Both the position numbers and the translations under genes were made by a program. 64,000 nucleotides of DNA from Albula goreensis (Eukaryota > Chordata > Actinopteri > Albuliformes > Albulidae): the NCBI GenBank assembly GCA_022829145.1, contig CM040741.1, forward strand, positions 61,875,047 to 61,939,046, written 5' to 3'. The notes beneath the pieces were generated by a model. That model saw only the letters and a list, made by a program, of their open reading frames with translations, did not search any database and was not told where the DNA came from. Positions 22,901-35,999 of the stretch are shown one piece after another (position 1 is the first letter of the stretch; every line of letters starts with the position of its first letter).

Positions 22901-24804
22901 GCTGATTGCATTGGGCCGAGCCGATAGGCCCAACACGAGGCTCAGATGCCTGTTGTGTGGAGAGAGAGAGAGAGAGCAGAGATCTTCCCAGTACATGCTC
23001 CCAGGTGTTGCTTTGGAAAAATGGGAAAAAATTACAAGATGTTATTTGTCTTTCACTTGTCTGTTTGCAAGAGCCTACCTACAGGGCACAAATGAGACAA
23101 CTACTTCGATCGCCATGTGAGTCTTGGAGGATAGGAATATATTGAAATACATGATTCAGTATTAACAGGTATGTAAAGGCTGGTCTGTTAGGTCCATTAT
23201 CATCAGCAGTACTTTGTCTTCTTCTTCCTATTCTCTGTGGCTTTTCATTTTCCATAAGTCATGTTGTAGGACAGACTCAGGAAACCCCATGAGACATACT
23301 ATTGATCACCACTGTGGCCTTCAAACTGCCTGATGGACCAAAGGGATCGTTATCTGTTTTAAACACATGACACCATTCCAAACACACCCAAGCAGCTATC
23401 ATATCTCCTAAAATGTGTCAATGAAATCTGTGCGGGTAATTTTTAGAAAAAGCTGATAAAATGCATTATCCTTATCCCACACAGATCCTTATGCAGTGGT
23501 AAGGATGGTACATGGTGTTTCCTGACATGATGCAACTACTTGGAATAACCGATGGCCATCGTATTGCATGTAATTCTGACAAATACTATCAATACATAAT
23601 GCATGGAAAAAATGGGGAACACAAAATATTTTAAATATATAATATAATGCAAACATCCTCCACTGGGAGGGGGAGTGAGTGGAGGTGAGTTCTTTTACAA
23701 TGCAGAGAGAGCGAGAGAGAGAGTGAGTGCACAAAGGCGAAAGGAATGCAGAGGAAATCAGTAAGGTGAATGGCTGGGGAATAAGCATGACCCCTCAGCT
23801 TGACACCAGGTGGCTGGAGAGTACATTGCCTGTACTTGGTCTGGTGGTGGTGTCGAAGATTCTATTGAAAAACCAGATGTCCAGCTCCCATGTTCCTAAT
23901 GTCCTGTCTAATTCTTAATTAAAACAAGTTTTGGTTAGTCATTGGAGTTACTAATGCTATAATACAATTTATGAATATTCATGAGAAATAAGAAGCTTCC
24001 GTAGACTCTGTATTGCCCTTGGTCATGAATATTGTTCCAGTCCCATGCTCAAAAGACAACATTCTAACATGTTACTGTTTATGTTTAGTGAAAAGTCTAA
24101 CCTGGGCCTTGAGTATCTGGTGAGTATATGAAATCTGTGGCAGTATTTGTGCAGTTTCTGATGATGGCACAGTGCGTGGCTAGGTAGTGGGAGTGATGAG
24201 TCAGTTTTGGAGGACTGGGAGAGGTCTTCTGATCTGGATGCGTAGGCATCTGTCTGAGATGCAGTTTACTGTGCAGATGCTCAAGATATGTGTGTGGTTT
24301 CTGCCATCACAAGTTTTGCAGACAGACTTTGGACAGTTTATCTCCTCAGGCTCAGAAAAGAAGACAGTCTGTGTGTTTGAATTTGGTGTTTAATATTCTA
24401 AAAGGGATAAACAAAGCAGACTACAAAGGACACTTCTGGTTTTGTTGTGTTTGCAGAACAAGCGGGCACAGGTAGAAATTATTAAAAAAAGGTCACTTTT
24501 GCCTTTATACAGGGAAGTATTTTCACTGTGCAGAGAGCTCCCAATTAATGGAATTAATGGCTTTCTAAGTCACATAGCAATGCTGGAGACCCAAAATATA
24601 TTTTATGACTAGGCTTCAGATTGCAAGATATGTTTTTGACTGTAGGCTAAATGACAGATGTTGATAGGTTGAAAGGCCTGTTCTTATTACCAACACCCTT
24701 CTGCTGGGTAACTGGTTAACCCATTGATGGTGAATGGGCAATGAGATAGCACCTTAGCATTCAGTCTAAAAAAAGTTGTTTGTCAAGGTTATTTTGGATT
24801 GTGT
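22901..24804. other. intergenic, GA-rich tracts, no gene
   Basis: Short GA tracts at 22959-22975 and 23705-23723. Otherwise unique-looking, with no recognisable gene. Confidence 0.6.
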
Positions 24805-24817
24805 CAGTTTTTATGAC

Positions 24818-24975
24818 CATAAGAATACATAATGACAAGAAGAGACCATTCAGCTCAACTAGGCCCATAATTCACCTTTAGTGCAGAGAGTATCCAGCAC
24901 TGTATCAAGTCTGGACTTGAACACTCCAGAGGTCTGTGCCTCAACTACATGACCTGACAAGCACTGGCAATTGTA
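24818..24975 (+). repeat. degraded interspersed repeat
   Basis: The phrases CATAAGAATACATAATGACAA, GAGACCATTCAGCTCAACTAG, ATCCAGCACTGTATCAAGTC and GTGCCTCAACTACATGACC occur in that order in a repeat seen in several fish lineages ('...ATAAGAACAT...GGCCATTCGGCCC...ACCACATGACTTGG'). I cannot name the family. Confidence 0.5.
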
Positions 24976-25208
24976 AAAGAGAACAATCCAAACAAATGAA
25001 TTAATGTTCTATGCATGGATAGTATGTAAACAAGAATGCAATAATGGGTTGGGTTGGCAACAGTTGTTGCTGCAGAGTATGGATGGTTGTATATGTATGC
25101 TTTGTGATGTTGCCATAGATGCAGGTATGTGGCAGGGAAGATGAAAGGGGATGCACAGTGGTATGGACAACATGAAAAAGGTCACTGCAATGGAAACACA
25201 CCCAGTTT

Positions 25209-25508
25209 TCAGAGTAAAATGTCAAAGTGAACATACCAGCTATTACAGGACACCACGTCTTGCATTGTCCTGACATCCTCATAACATTTTCCTTGCAACA
25301 CAATGCTCAGAATACTTGATTTCCACAGGATATGAAGATGTTGGAGACATGTTAGCATCTCTTTTGTACTGTAGGAATGGGCTAACGAGATGATCTGTCC
25401 CACTACCTGCCAAATGGATAAAGGACACACATGGCCTGGTATACATTTTATATGCTTCAGCATTGTTACCAGGTTTCCTTTACTTCCAGTAAGTGAATAG
25501 TCGTCCAC
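25209..25508 (-). pseudogene. possible DIRS/Ngaro-like retroelement RT fragment
   Basis: The frame reads SKGNLVTMLKHIKC, then LSIWQVVGQIISLAHS, CLQHLHILWKSS and so on. The VVGQIIS core preceded by a charged helix and followed by a Trp at the right spacing resembles the 'LA-x-VxGQIIS' region between the RT and RNase H domains of DIRS-order (Ngaro-like) elements. It is short, has no flanking catalytic RT motif that I can find, and is interrupted on both sides. It is a relic at best and could be a chance likeness. Confidence 0.35.
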
Positions 25509-25617
25509 TTAAGGATGAGTGGTCCATTGTTTTGCCATTTTTACCAACTGAAAGTTACTATTAAATAACCAGACTGGGCTTATGTAAAATTTCTAATTGA
25601 TGCATTGCTCGATTTTT

Positions 25618-25661
25618 GAACATTTTTAAGTCTTTATTTGAACATTTTTAAGTTTTAATGA
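25618..25661. repeat. two-copy 22-bp tandem repeat
   Basis: GAACATTTTTAAGT starts both units, 22 nt apart. Confidence 0.8.
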
Positions 25662-25954
25662 TGAAGTTCTTAATGATCCCTTTATACATTAACAATAAAA
25701 CAATGTTCTTAGAAACACATCGATACATGATCGCAAAGAGAGCCAGTCTGTCAGTCTGGACATAAGGGAAGATATGTTTTAAGCATTTGACCAGAAGCCA
25801 AGAAACTAGATTGTCTCAAGGAGCTGCTGAGCAAATGTGTTCACTCTAAACTGTTTTTCAATGCCCACATAAACCTAGTAAACAAAATCGAGAAAAACAC
25901 ATTTGTTGGATGACAGGAAGTAATGGCTGACGAATAATACTGTTAGAAAGGTAC

Positions 25955-26470
25955 ACAGTCCAAATGAGGAATGCGGGGCATTTCTCCATTTGATGTGCAC
26001 AGTCTCTGTGACATTGTCCACCTCGCGCTAACAGTGCGGCGCACGGATGGGGCTTTATTCCATTTGGGCCTGGGAGACTGAATCACGGCACCGGCCATTC
26101 TTAACCATGAATGATGGAAAGTTATTTACTCTGCTCCATTGGCCACCAAAGAAAATGATACGGCCAGCGAGGCCTTGTAGAAACTGTTTTTTTTTTTGTT
26201 CTTTGGGTGAATGTGATCATATTAAATTCAATAAGGTTTTGATGTAATGTAAATGACAGCCCACATACTGCTACAAACCCGAGACCAATAACATTGGCCT
26301 CCGTTCTGAATGGTCGGCCGGTAAAAAGATCTACGGTACACTGCTGCACATGAAAATTGATTTCTAAAATGATTCGGTTAAAGAGGGTGCCTTAGGCCCT
26401 CTGCACCAACAGATAGGACGCAAGCCCTTCGGACAAAGACCCTATATATGGATTCAGCAAAGGTAAAATC
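25955..26470. promoter_or_regulatory. candidate non-coding block
   Basis: Repeat-free and CpG-bearing (CACCTCGCGCTAACAGTGCG), followed by motif-rich AT sequence (CATGAATGATGGAAAGTTAT). Frequent stops in all frames. Regulatory inference only. Confidence 0.3.
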
Positions 26471-27999
26471 TTCGCAATGTAGAAAATGATTAAGAAAATT
26501 ATGTTACTGTAAAAACAGAGAAGAAATTGACAACAATTCTAACAGAAACACAGCATGGCATTGTGGTCAAATAAGTTATTATGGCCAAGGTGATCTCTGA
26601 CAGCATTTTAGTTGCTCAGGCATGTTGTAGGGGTTGTTAATCAACACTCAAACCTCAGATAAGTAACATAATTTCACACAAAAATTAAATAACAAAACAA
26701 TGCCAAAGAAGCTTATCTCATGAGGAAGTCCAATACCAGGGATTTACTTCCACAAGTCGATGCAGTATATCAGCTACAGAAGTGTATGCGCTTACTTGGA
26801 ATTGCCATGGGCACATTCCCTCATAGGTGCTTTCAGCTCATGGCCGTGATAAGAAACGCAAAATCACTCTGACATTTAGAAACCTAACACTGCCTCTGAA
26901 AGGCTGATATTGAACCTTTTTCCAATATTCTGTCTCTTCTAGAACAGACTTCAAAATGGTAGATTCCCATCAAAAAAGCCAAGGGAGATCAATAGTGTTT
27001 CCAATTTAAAATATCGAGCATGCTCGTAATAACATAAAACATGTTTTAATCGAAACTAATCTCCTGTATGGTGTGTAATCTTTATGAAACACATTGATGA
27101 AACATTATCATGAAAAATAGTTCTAGTCTGGAGAGAAAAATGTCATGCTTGGTCATATCGAATGACATTGACAAAGACTTGCATTCCTATTACAGACATC
27201 AAAAATCAAATGTGAAGAAATGGGTGCTAAAAAGGTGACACACCAGGGAAAAATGTTATCAGTAATACTATTGAAATACCCAACAAGTAAAAAGTTGTAT
27301 CAGCAAAAAAAAAAAAAATCACCTAATATCAAAATTATCAATCTATGAACCTTGAGAACAAAGTAGGAATCAAATACATCTCAACACTACACTAACACTT
27401 TGATGTGCTGCAACCATGATTTGTGTACTGTTGCAATGAGAGACCAAGCAGACCAATCAGACAAAGCTTTTATCATACATTTATCTTGTACCTTCTCATT
27501 TTTCACAAATTACTAAACTCTGGTTTCATGACCTAAGTATTCATGCGTTTCTCATAAGAGAAAAAATGGAATTTGGATCATCATGTCTTGACTGAGGACA
27601 AGTACACTACAATCCTGAAGTGAAAAATGTAAAATGTATGTACTCATTGTCATTGGAGGAAAAGTTCACAAATTTTATCAGGGCCAAATCACCAGTTGTA
27701 CAAAGTTGACCAGTGGTAACAATATAAAATTTCATCAATCAGTTTTTTAAAAAGTAATTAATCATGGCTATGAACTCTTGCCTAACTCTGTTGTCCACCA
27801 GCCACATTGCCCTCACAGAGATTATGAGGATGATGTATCACCAAATGCACTCTGTGATGTCTCTACTCGACACTCCATCCCACAGAAATCCTCTGTTCCA
27901 CATACTGTGACTTATTTCTGTATCTGATCCAAATCTATGCTACTTCCTCACACTCATGCAACAAAATCTCCCTAAAACCCTCACACCGCCACAAACTTA
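26471..27999. other. AT-rich intergenic, nothing identified
   Basis: No gene or known repeat seen. Confidence 0.6.
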
Positions 28000-28225
28000 A
28001 TCCCCTGTGCTCCCGTTCAGGTCCTCCATCGCACTAGGGGGCTCCCCTGAGGGCAGAGAGGAGCTGAGCTTATGTAGATGAGACTTCAAATGACCTCCTC
28101 AGCAAAAGGGGGTGGATGGGGGTTTAATGAGAGGAAGCTAAACTGGCTGTAGCCAGTCTACCTAACCGTTCTCTCTCATGGCCCCTCTCCTGGAAGTTAA
28201 TGACAAAACAAAGAGACTGGCTTAA
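28000..28225. promoter_or_regulatory. candidate non-coding element
   Basis: Complex and repeat-free. TTAATGAGAGGAAGC and AGTTAATGACAAAACAAAGAG carry homeodomain- and SOX/TCF-like words (ACAAAG). GC content is higher than in the flanks. Confidence 0.3.
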
Positions 28226-29419
28226 TTCTTGATGGGATCTTGCTGGTTCTCCCAGCAGGTTGTCAGACCCGCTGTACTCCCATGTCAGTCCAAATGTGAA
28301 ACACGATTAGTTAAACAGTGTGATCTCTTTCAACCTCAAACGCATACATGTAAACAGGACACTTGTGCAAATCTAAAGTCAAATGAAGACAGAATTACAT
28401 TAAGTGGTTTTCCCAGTCCTGTGCCCCATCCTACCATAGCTCCTAAAAAAAGAAAAAAAAAATTAGTTTCAGTTTTGCCATTAGCATGAACAGGAGTATG
28501 AATCATTAAATTTTTTTAACCAAAGAAGATTATGCTTTTGGTTGGAGAAGTTGTCAGACTGTCCAGCTGGAAGCTGTGGTTTTTTTGCTGGCTGATCCTT
28601 CTCACTGTGTCTGCTCAGTAATCTGGGAGAAGCTAAGCGCTGACCTGATTTCAGGAGTGCCAATCCATCCCAAGACTTTTACACTTTTACAGCCGCCCAC
28701 AGGATTAACCCCGTCAAATGCCGGACACGTGTTCCACCACAGAACATCTCCCCAGGTCTCATCTCCGCTAAGATTCATCATCCATTTACATTACCCAGTT
28801 TACGTGCCAAATTTATTTTCCGTAAAACTGACATTTTAGAGATTACAGTCCAATAGTTGTTTTGATTCCAAGATGGCCTACTTGACTATTTTGATAAAAT
28901 AACTGTGAATCTACATGTGTGTGAATATCCTCAGGGATGCTGTGGGTATTAAAGTGTTTTAGCGTCTTTTGAGCCCTTCCCAGAAGCACATTCTCAAAGG
29001 GGTATTCTGTGTCTTACGTTATGTGTGCCAAGCCCTTAGAAACCACACTCAGTGCAAAAGAAAACTTGCTGTTTAACATAAACTGAATTTTTGAATAAGG
29101 GTCTTCATGAATTAAAAATTTGAAAGAATGCAAATATCCTCTTTGAAAAAAAAGAACATTTATTGGAACACTTACACTAGGGTGATGGTTTGTGACACTT
29201 TGAGGTTGTGCTCCAGTTCTGGGTTAACCCATTTTATTTGATGAAAGATCTAATAGATAATGTCTACAATGACTGTTTTAAGAAGAAAAAAAACTCCTTG
29301 CAGACGAACAAAGAAAATTTGGTTAATTTAATTTAATGATAAGCCTAGATGGGCTAAAATGGCATATTCTCATTATTTTTAAATTCTCTCACTGTTCCCT
29401 CAAAATTATACATTTAAAA
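28226..29419. other. intergenic, nothing identified
   Basis: No gene or repeat recognised. Confidence 0.6.
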
Positions 29420-29650
29420 GACTCTAATGTGTTTTAATTCATCGGGGAACACACCTGAGTCCTTGATTAAAGAGGCTGACTGTAGCCTTTCACCCGTCAG
29501 CCCCAACCCCCTCCAGTTTATAGAGTCCCCTGCTGCAGCAGGCTCAGTCTGAGCCCCTGCCCCCACCACACCCTGCGCAGCTATAAGCTTTACCTCTCTC
29601 CTCCGCGTCACCACTGTCAATGCTCTACATGAAGGCTTGGTCATACTCCC
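29420..29650. promoter_or_regulatory. candidate non-coding element
   Basis: A GC-richer island in AT-rich DNA, with CTGCTGCAGCAG and a CpG-bearing CTCCGCGTCACC. Stops interrupt every frame beyond a 76-codon one (29414-29644, minus strand) with no familiar content. Confidence 0.25.
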
Positions 29651-30830
29651 GGTTATTTAAGAATATATATTTATATATATAAGGACGTGCACACGGACAG
29701 CTACGGACACTGCAGACACCATGGACGTGTAGCTGTTCTTATTATACTACTTTCTAGTATGCTTGGAAGACACGTTCCATCGGTTCTCATTCTTGGTTTT
29801 CCAGCACATGTGTAGTTGGTGACATTTGTCCGCATGGACACAAATTGTTGGAGGTACACGGACATCCACACAGAGCACATAGAGTATAACACCGGCCTTG
29901 CAATGCAGTGAGACTTTTTGGAAATGAGTAAAACATAAATGTAATTCTTGCAATAAAAATGTAATTCATAACTTTTTTTTTTCATTTTTATATCTGTTCT
30001 TTATATTTTCTGCCATCCATATACATGTGTGCTAAGCAATTACAGAAATACAATTACACAAGGATACAATTCCAGCCAACAACATGATGAGAAAATGCAT
30101 AAACATACCATATTAGCATATAAATGTGGCACTCACACACACACACACACACACACATACATGTTTAGGACATATTAATGATGGCTTTCTATGTAATATG
30201 GTCAGCTAAAGTATGTGGTTAATGTGTGGTTTTGTATATTTAGCTCTGTGTGTCAGCAGTATGTACTACTGCTACGACCAACAAATGAAGCACATTTCTC
30301 TATGTTAAGCAGGTAAATGAAATTATACAGTATTCTGTATGCCTGCACTTATATATATTTTATAACATTTCATATATAATTTTTTGCACAGAAAATCTTA
30401 TTTTTTAATTATATACTCAAGTGATACCTGAATGGCCCTGGCATAGTCATGACACTTTATATGAAACTTTATGAAAATAAGAAAAAATTATGTAAATATG
30501 CAATGTAAAACATACTTGAATTGTAATTACTCAATACTACAGTTAAATTACACATTTCCTATTGAACAACAGAGTAATTACTCTCCCTACTAAAGATAAA
30601 CTGTGAAGGATAACCCTTCCGTAAATGAAGACTTGTAGCCAATATGTGTAAGAAGAGGCAATACACATACATGTACAAGCCCATATTCAGTCATGGTCTT
30701 TGCTGTTCGTGCTCCTCCCCCAGTTTCCCCTGGCAATCCTGTGACATTTTCATCCATGTTTATTGCACAATTAACACAGTTGATACAGATTAATCTAGCT
30801 GTATGGTATTTATGGGCTCGTTAATTTCCA
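29651..30830. other. AT-rich intergenic with (CA)12
   Basis: Very AT-rich. A pure CA tract of about 12 units lies at 30134-30157. No gene seen. Confidence 0.65.
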
Positions 30831-30834
30831 ATCC

Positions 30835-31115
30835 TGCTTCCCTCTAGGTCTCTGTGGTTTTAGCCTTGTAAATTTGAGTGGTGGATGACTCCAGCAATTA
30901 CAACAGTTCCAGAATTGTAACACAGCAGCCGCGTGAAAGCGTATCTGCCGTTGGTGCTCGTGTAATTTACAAGAGGCCAAAGGCATCTTGAAATTCTAAT
31001 TGCGTTATCATAGAAATACAACCTGGGGCTGAGGGCAGTTTCTGCTGGAGAACTTGCTAACAACATTCTTTTTTTGAATATAATGGAATGTTTTTCCATC
31101 ATAAAACACATCATA
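30835..31115. promoter_or_regulatory. candidate non-coding element
   Basis: CCAGCAATTACAACAGTTCC, CAGCCGCGTGAAAGCG, a perfect palindrome TGTAATTTACA-like core (30961-30971) and ATTCTAATTGCGTTATCATA, all without repeats. Confidence 0.35.
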
Positions 31116-34100
31116 AAATTCGACGTTTAAACTTTAAACAGAAAGGGCATGAGCGGTCCTTAATTTCCCTGTGGATCAATATTTCTTGTAAACATCTATA
31201 ATGCTGCCTTATAAGGCTTTTTCCCAGTAAAATCAGTGATTGCTTCTTTGCAGTTAAAACATTGCATTTCCCTTCTGAAATAAGGGAGAAAACACACCTT
31301 TGAAATATGTAGACCAAATGCATTCACACAGTAAGCGTTAAGGTCTTATTTAATTTGATTATTTGTGAATGGCTTACATGAGAGGTATGGACTCAGGTGT
31401 CTGGGAGTTGCACGCTCTGGGAATATTTATTAAGCTGTGATCACAAGGTTCACTGTTGCAGAAATGTTGCAGTGAGTTCATGACCCGTTCCGGATTTTCA
31501 CTCAGGAAGCCACAACCCCAGCTATTTTCAGTTTGATATGCAAACATCATGCATCCAGTGGCCAATGACAAAATCATCCTTGGAAAAAAAAGGTGAGAAA
31601 CTTCTAACCAAGCCAACCAATTTTAAGGTTCCTTCCTAAATTAATCCCACCACACTCCTGGGCAGGAAAAAATAAGAATTTCAAACCTCAAGATTCAAAA
31701 TTGTAGCATGTGCCATTGACTAAATTAACTCTGTCGGCCAATGGAATATTTCATTAGAATCCTACTAAGGCCAGTTTGTCAGGAAATAAGACATTTCTTG
31801 TGGATGCATAGAGACAAAAGAATTTCTTTTCTACATTCATAGTTTTACTGTTCATTGCTAATCACTTGAAAGCCACATCAAAATTATATGTACCTTTAAA
31901 AATGCAGGTGATTAGTGAGAGCACATTATGAGACAGAGCACGTTTGTATGCCACATTACAGGACAGCATGTCCTCAGCTCAACTGGAAGTTCAAGCCGGC
32001 ATCGTCAAAGGTAGCAGTTTGTGTACTGCTAAAGCATATGTATATATATGAGAGGGGCCTATAGGGTCTTACATAGTGAATGGGTTCCTTTAGCTCAGTC
32101 CACACCTGAGTGCACATGATCTAGAATTAGAGCACATTTCTTGGAACTGATACGGGGCTGGATGTTGTGGCAGCTGATGTTTGCTTAGTGTTATGTAATT
32201 ATTTGCTCAAAGACGTGCCACAACTTTGAGGACAATTTGTCCACGCTACCTTCTAGAAGCACTTGGTTTATATTCTTTGGCCATTGCTGCAGCCCATGTG
32301 ACTATATATTATTTATGTAAGCATAGTCTGTGTTCCTGTGTGGTATGTGTTGCCAAAAAAGTAATTATAATACTAATCCTACATGACTGGATTATGTGCA
32401 AAGCTTCCAGCACAATGGGAAACAATTTCATAGTGCATATAACAAGTAATGAAGCATGAAACTTGGACCATTGCAGTAGCGGGATGTGAAGGGTCAGGCG
32501 TAGTTGGCAATGCCACATTTTATGGCCAAGTTCATTTAAACAAATAGAAAATGTTCACACAGTTTCACCATCCGTCTTCTTCTCTTGTGCAACAAACGTC
32601 CAATAGCAGCAGAGGGCCTTTTCACTGTGACCACGCCATTCCCTCGGGATGGGTCCTATTGGATTGCAGTGAATAACGTTTTTCGAGGAAATGGGGCCGT
32701 ATTTACTAGAGTGTGTTCTAACGTCTGTGTTATATTTGAATTGGCTGTACTTTCATAGTTCACAGTCCAAGACACAATGGCACCGTCTAGTCAGATCATC
32801 TCTCACCAGCCTGTGAATGTGAACAGCACTTTCCATTTCCAGACACTATCTTATGTTGAGATGTGACCAGCTGAAGAAGAATTAGACCCATCATGAAAGA
32901 TCTTATCTTTCAGACTACAATATATCATTGAGTGTCCTTGTGTAGGAAGACACTCAGAAAAACTGATGTCATTCAATCGTAATTCAATCAGCGAGAACAC
33001 ACTAGAGAAACAGATGGCCAGTTTTTAATTAGAAGAGGGAAAAACAATTGTTTTGAAGAGTCTGGGAAAGGAATGATTGATTGAAAATAATGGCACGCAT
33101 GATCTTTTTTTTTTTGTTGTTCGGTTGATGAGGATGCACTTAAAACATGACATGTATTCAATTTAATTAATTAAAATAAAGCATGGCTGATGTGGGTGAT
33201 CTTGCTTTGTAATTTATACAATGATTATTATGATTACAATATATCTACGATGAAAAATCTAATAATATCAGTATGCCTTTGTTGTCTGTTGTTGTATGGT
33301 CAATGTTAGACAACGTTATTACAAAAGAGAAGTGTTCTGGTCTCTCTATGATTGTGTGGGTCACATTATCCTGGCATGGTTTTAGTGTGGTTAATGATAA
33401 TTGTTGCTTGATGGTACATAGCGTTCATCTTCATCCCATTTAAAAGTGTTTCTTTCCTGCAGAGAGGGGTGTCTTTCAGAATGGCAGTTACCCCTTTCAC
33501 TGAGCAGAATTAGCCCTCAAATGTTTTGAGAAGCATGACAATGACATTAGTCCCATTTTATGATTTCGGTCAATAGATTTGAACCCAATCATGCATTTCT
33601 ATGATATTCTGAAATGATGCCCAAGACATTTTCACTTTCCATTAACCAAGTGTGACTTGATTGACTTCCTCGTGGAGGGATGGTGTCGTAGTCCCCCTTG
33701 CAGAATTACAGCTATTGTCAGACTGTGAAGGACATACAGGTTTAACTTCCTTCACTTGTATGCCCATTAAAATAAAGTGACTTTCTGCTGATATTGAAAT
33801 GTTTCATTCACTACCTGTGCATCTTTAAAAACCAATTTAATTGTTCAACAAATTTACCAATAGCGTGCTCTGGGCAGATTCTGCCCACTCACAAAAATGT
33901 TATCCAAAGATAAACCAATGGCTGAAGCGGCCTGAGACAGAAATATCTGCAGAAATGGACGCGTTTTTGAACCCTTGGTTAAGCTTTCTTTCACACCAGA
34001 AGGCCGAGACATGCCCTGCAATAATGATGCAGAAGGGAAAGGAGACAGTGTTAAAGTCGATTTGCTCTGCGCTCTTCAGCTCGGGAGTGAAGGCCTTGCT

Positions 34101-35050
34101 TAATGTACTGTCAAATTCCCCCACTGGAGATGCTGAGGTACGTGTACACGAGAATCCTGCATGGATCAGTGTTCCAAACCTGAGCTCGGCACGTCGGCCG
34201 CCCCCCACCGTGCCCCTCTAATGGTGACATCTGGAGCAACATCTCCAGCTTCTGAGGCAATTTACAAATGACATGCATGCAATACCGAATTTGAATGACC
34301 TTGATAAGTTTACAGCTACACACAATGTTTTACAAAGGTCAGCTTCCTACTCCATTCACAAAAACAAATTATTATTTTCTTTTAAATGTTATTCATATTA
34401 AATCTAATACAGCTGCAAATGCATTTTATCGTAAATGGTATTTCCCTACGTGCTGCCAATGTTGTTCATTATATTCAAAAATCGGAAGCCTCTTAAATTA
34501 ATGACTACATGTCTCTGTATTGAGCACAGCGATTTTGTGCATTGCTGTTTACCCATTAGAGGATGAACTGCTGTGTCACAGCACAGGGGGTTCATTTCTC
34601 CATTTTTAAGGGAAATTTTTGCTTTTTGATGAGAAAAATGAGTATTCCTCCATTAATGCATTTCAAAATTGCATTCAACACATCAGTGGCATCAAAATCT
34701 CATCTCCAGAGGAACATACATGATGAAAACGTAAATGCTACATTTTTAAGTTAGAACAGAATGTTCAGTCCCACATTCATAACCACTGACTCTGTCATGC
34801 ATGTACAGTTACAGTGTGGTAATTGTGTATGACAAAATAGAGAACGTGTGTGCAAGGGGAAGTAAAGATACTCTTTTCTCCCCGCCCACATGCTGTTCTT
34901 GATCTCAGAGCTGATGCTGGCTCACTACATTGTTGGCACAGAAGTTGGTCAAATATATGATGAATTGCATTGACGGTTTTTGGGGAAGATTTGCCAAATG
35001 GCTTTGCTTCCGAGGAGTATGTCATCACCATGGCCAAGATCCTACTGTCA

Positions 35051-35052
<2 letters not shown>
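31116..35052. other. intergenic, no gene identified
   Basis: Mixed AT-rich DNA. A 126-codon plus-strand frame at 33841-34221 and its 102-codon antisense have no familiar features. The block 33840-34260 is GC-richer and could be regulatory, but the evidence is weak. Confidence 0.5.

Positions 35053-35096
<44 letters not shown>
35053..35096. repeat. (CT)22 microsatellite
   Basis: A pure CT repeat, 44 nt. Confidence 0.97.
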
Positions 35097-35102
<6 letters not shown>

Positions 35103-35320
35103 GTGTAAATGTTCCTGTGAACACAGCTTTTATTTGAGTTGGCTACACAAATCAAAAGCACCTCTTTGGTTGATTAGTCTGAGAAAGCTGTCAAGCACAG
35201 TGTAACTAAAGGGGATACACCCGAAGCGAAATGCAAGGCTGCCAGGATCTGTAATTACTCACGTAAATATTCACATTTCAATCCATTTAAACACGTCTTC
35301 ACATTTGTTTTGATGAAACA

Positions 35321-35968
35321 TACAGTGCCCTCCAAAACATTTGAGAGAAAGACACATTTTTCTCTTGTTTTGGATATGTATACCACAACTTCAAATTTGT
35401 AATCAAACAATTTACATTTGGTTAAAGTGCATATTGTCTGCTTTTATTAAAGGGTGTTTTCATACATTTTGGCCTTACCATGTAGACATTGCAGGACTTT
35501 GTATACAAGCCCCCCCCCGTTTCTGGGCACCATAATATCACCCAGTTTACCTAATCTAAATCCAAAAGAACATGCATTTCAAATGCTGAAGAAAAAAAGT
35601 CTTAAAACTACTAGCCCCTGAAACAAGCAGGAGCCGAATATAGCTGCAGTACAGGCCTGGCAGAGCATCAGAGCAACATCTACTTATGTCTGTGGGTTCT
35701 AAACCTCAAGCCATCATTACATGCAAAGGATAGGTGTTAAAGTACTTAGTATGACTACTTTAATTTGTATTATATTAATTTGCCCCAAGCGTTATTGTTC
35801 CCCATTTGGGGGCTATGCACAAAAAGTGGTGTAATTTCTATATGGTGGAAAAAAATTATAAAAAATACCCTTTAACAATATGCACTTCAACCACATTTGA
35901 ATTATTTGATTGCAAATTTAAAGTGATGAAATACAGAGCCAAATCAAGAAAAAAAAATGTTGGACGTA
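35321..35968. mobile_element. Tc1/mariner-like foldback element with long inverted arms
   Basis: The left end is TA-CAGTGCCCTCCAAAACATT. The left arm (about 35352-35514) inverts onto the right arm (about 35809-35957). Matching words include TTCAAATTTGTAATCAAACA against the inverse of TTTGATTGCAAATTTAAAG, GGTTAAAGTGCATATTGT against ACAATATGCACTTCAACC, and AAAGGGTGTTTTCATA against the inverse of AAAAAATACCCTTT. The middle carries phrases of a known fish repeat (GCCTGGCAGAGCATCA, TCTGTGGGTTCTAAACCT). There is no transposase frame, so this is a non-autonomous copy. The right terminus is eroded (…AAATGTTGGACGTA). Confidence 0.88.
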
Positions 35969-35999
35969 GAATTGTATGCAGCATACATTGTAACAATCT

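Noticed and set aside
33841..34221. 126-codon ORF as a gene
   Set aside because: No domain, no splice context, and a long antisense ORF overlaps it; it is typical of chance frames in a GC-richer patch.
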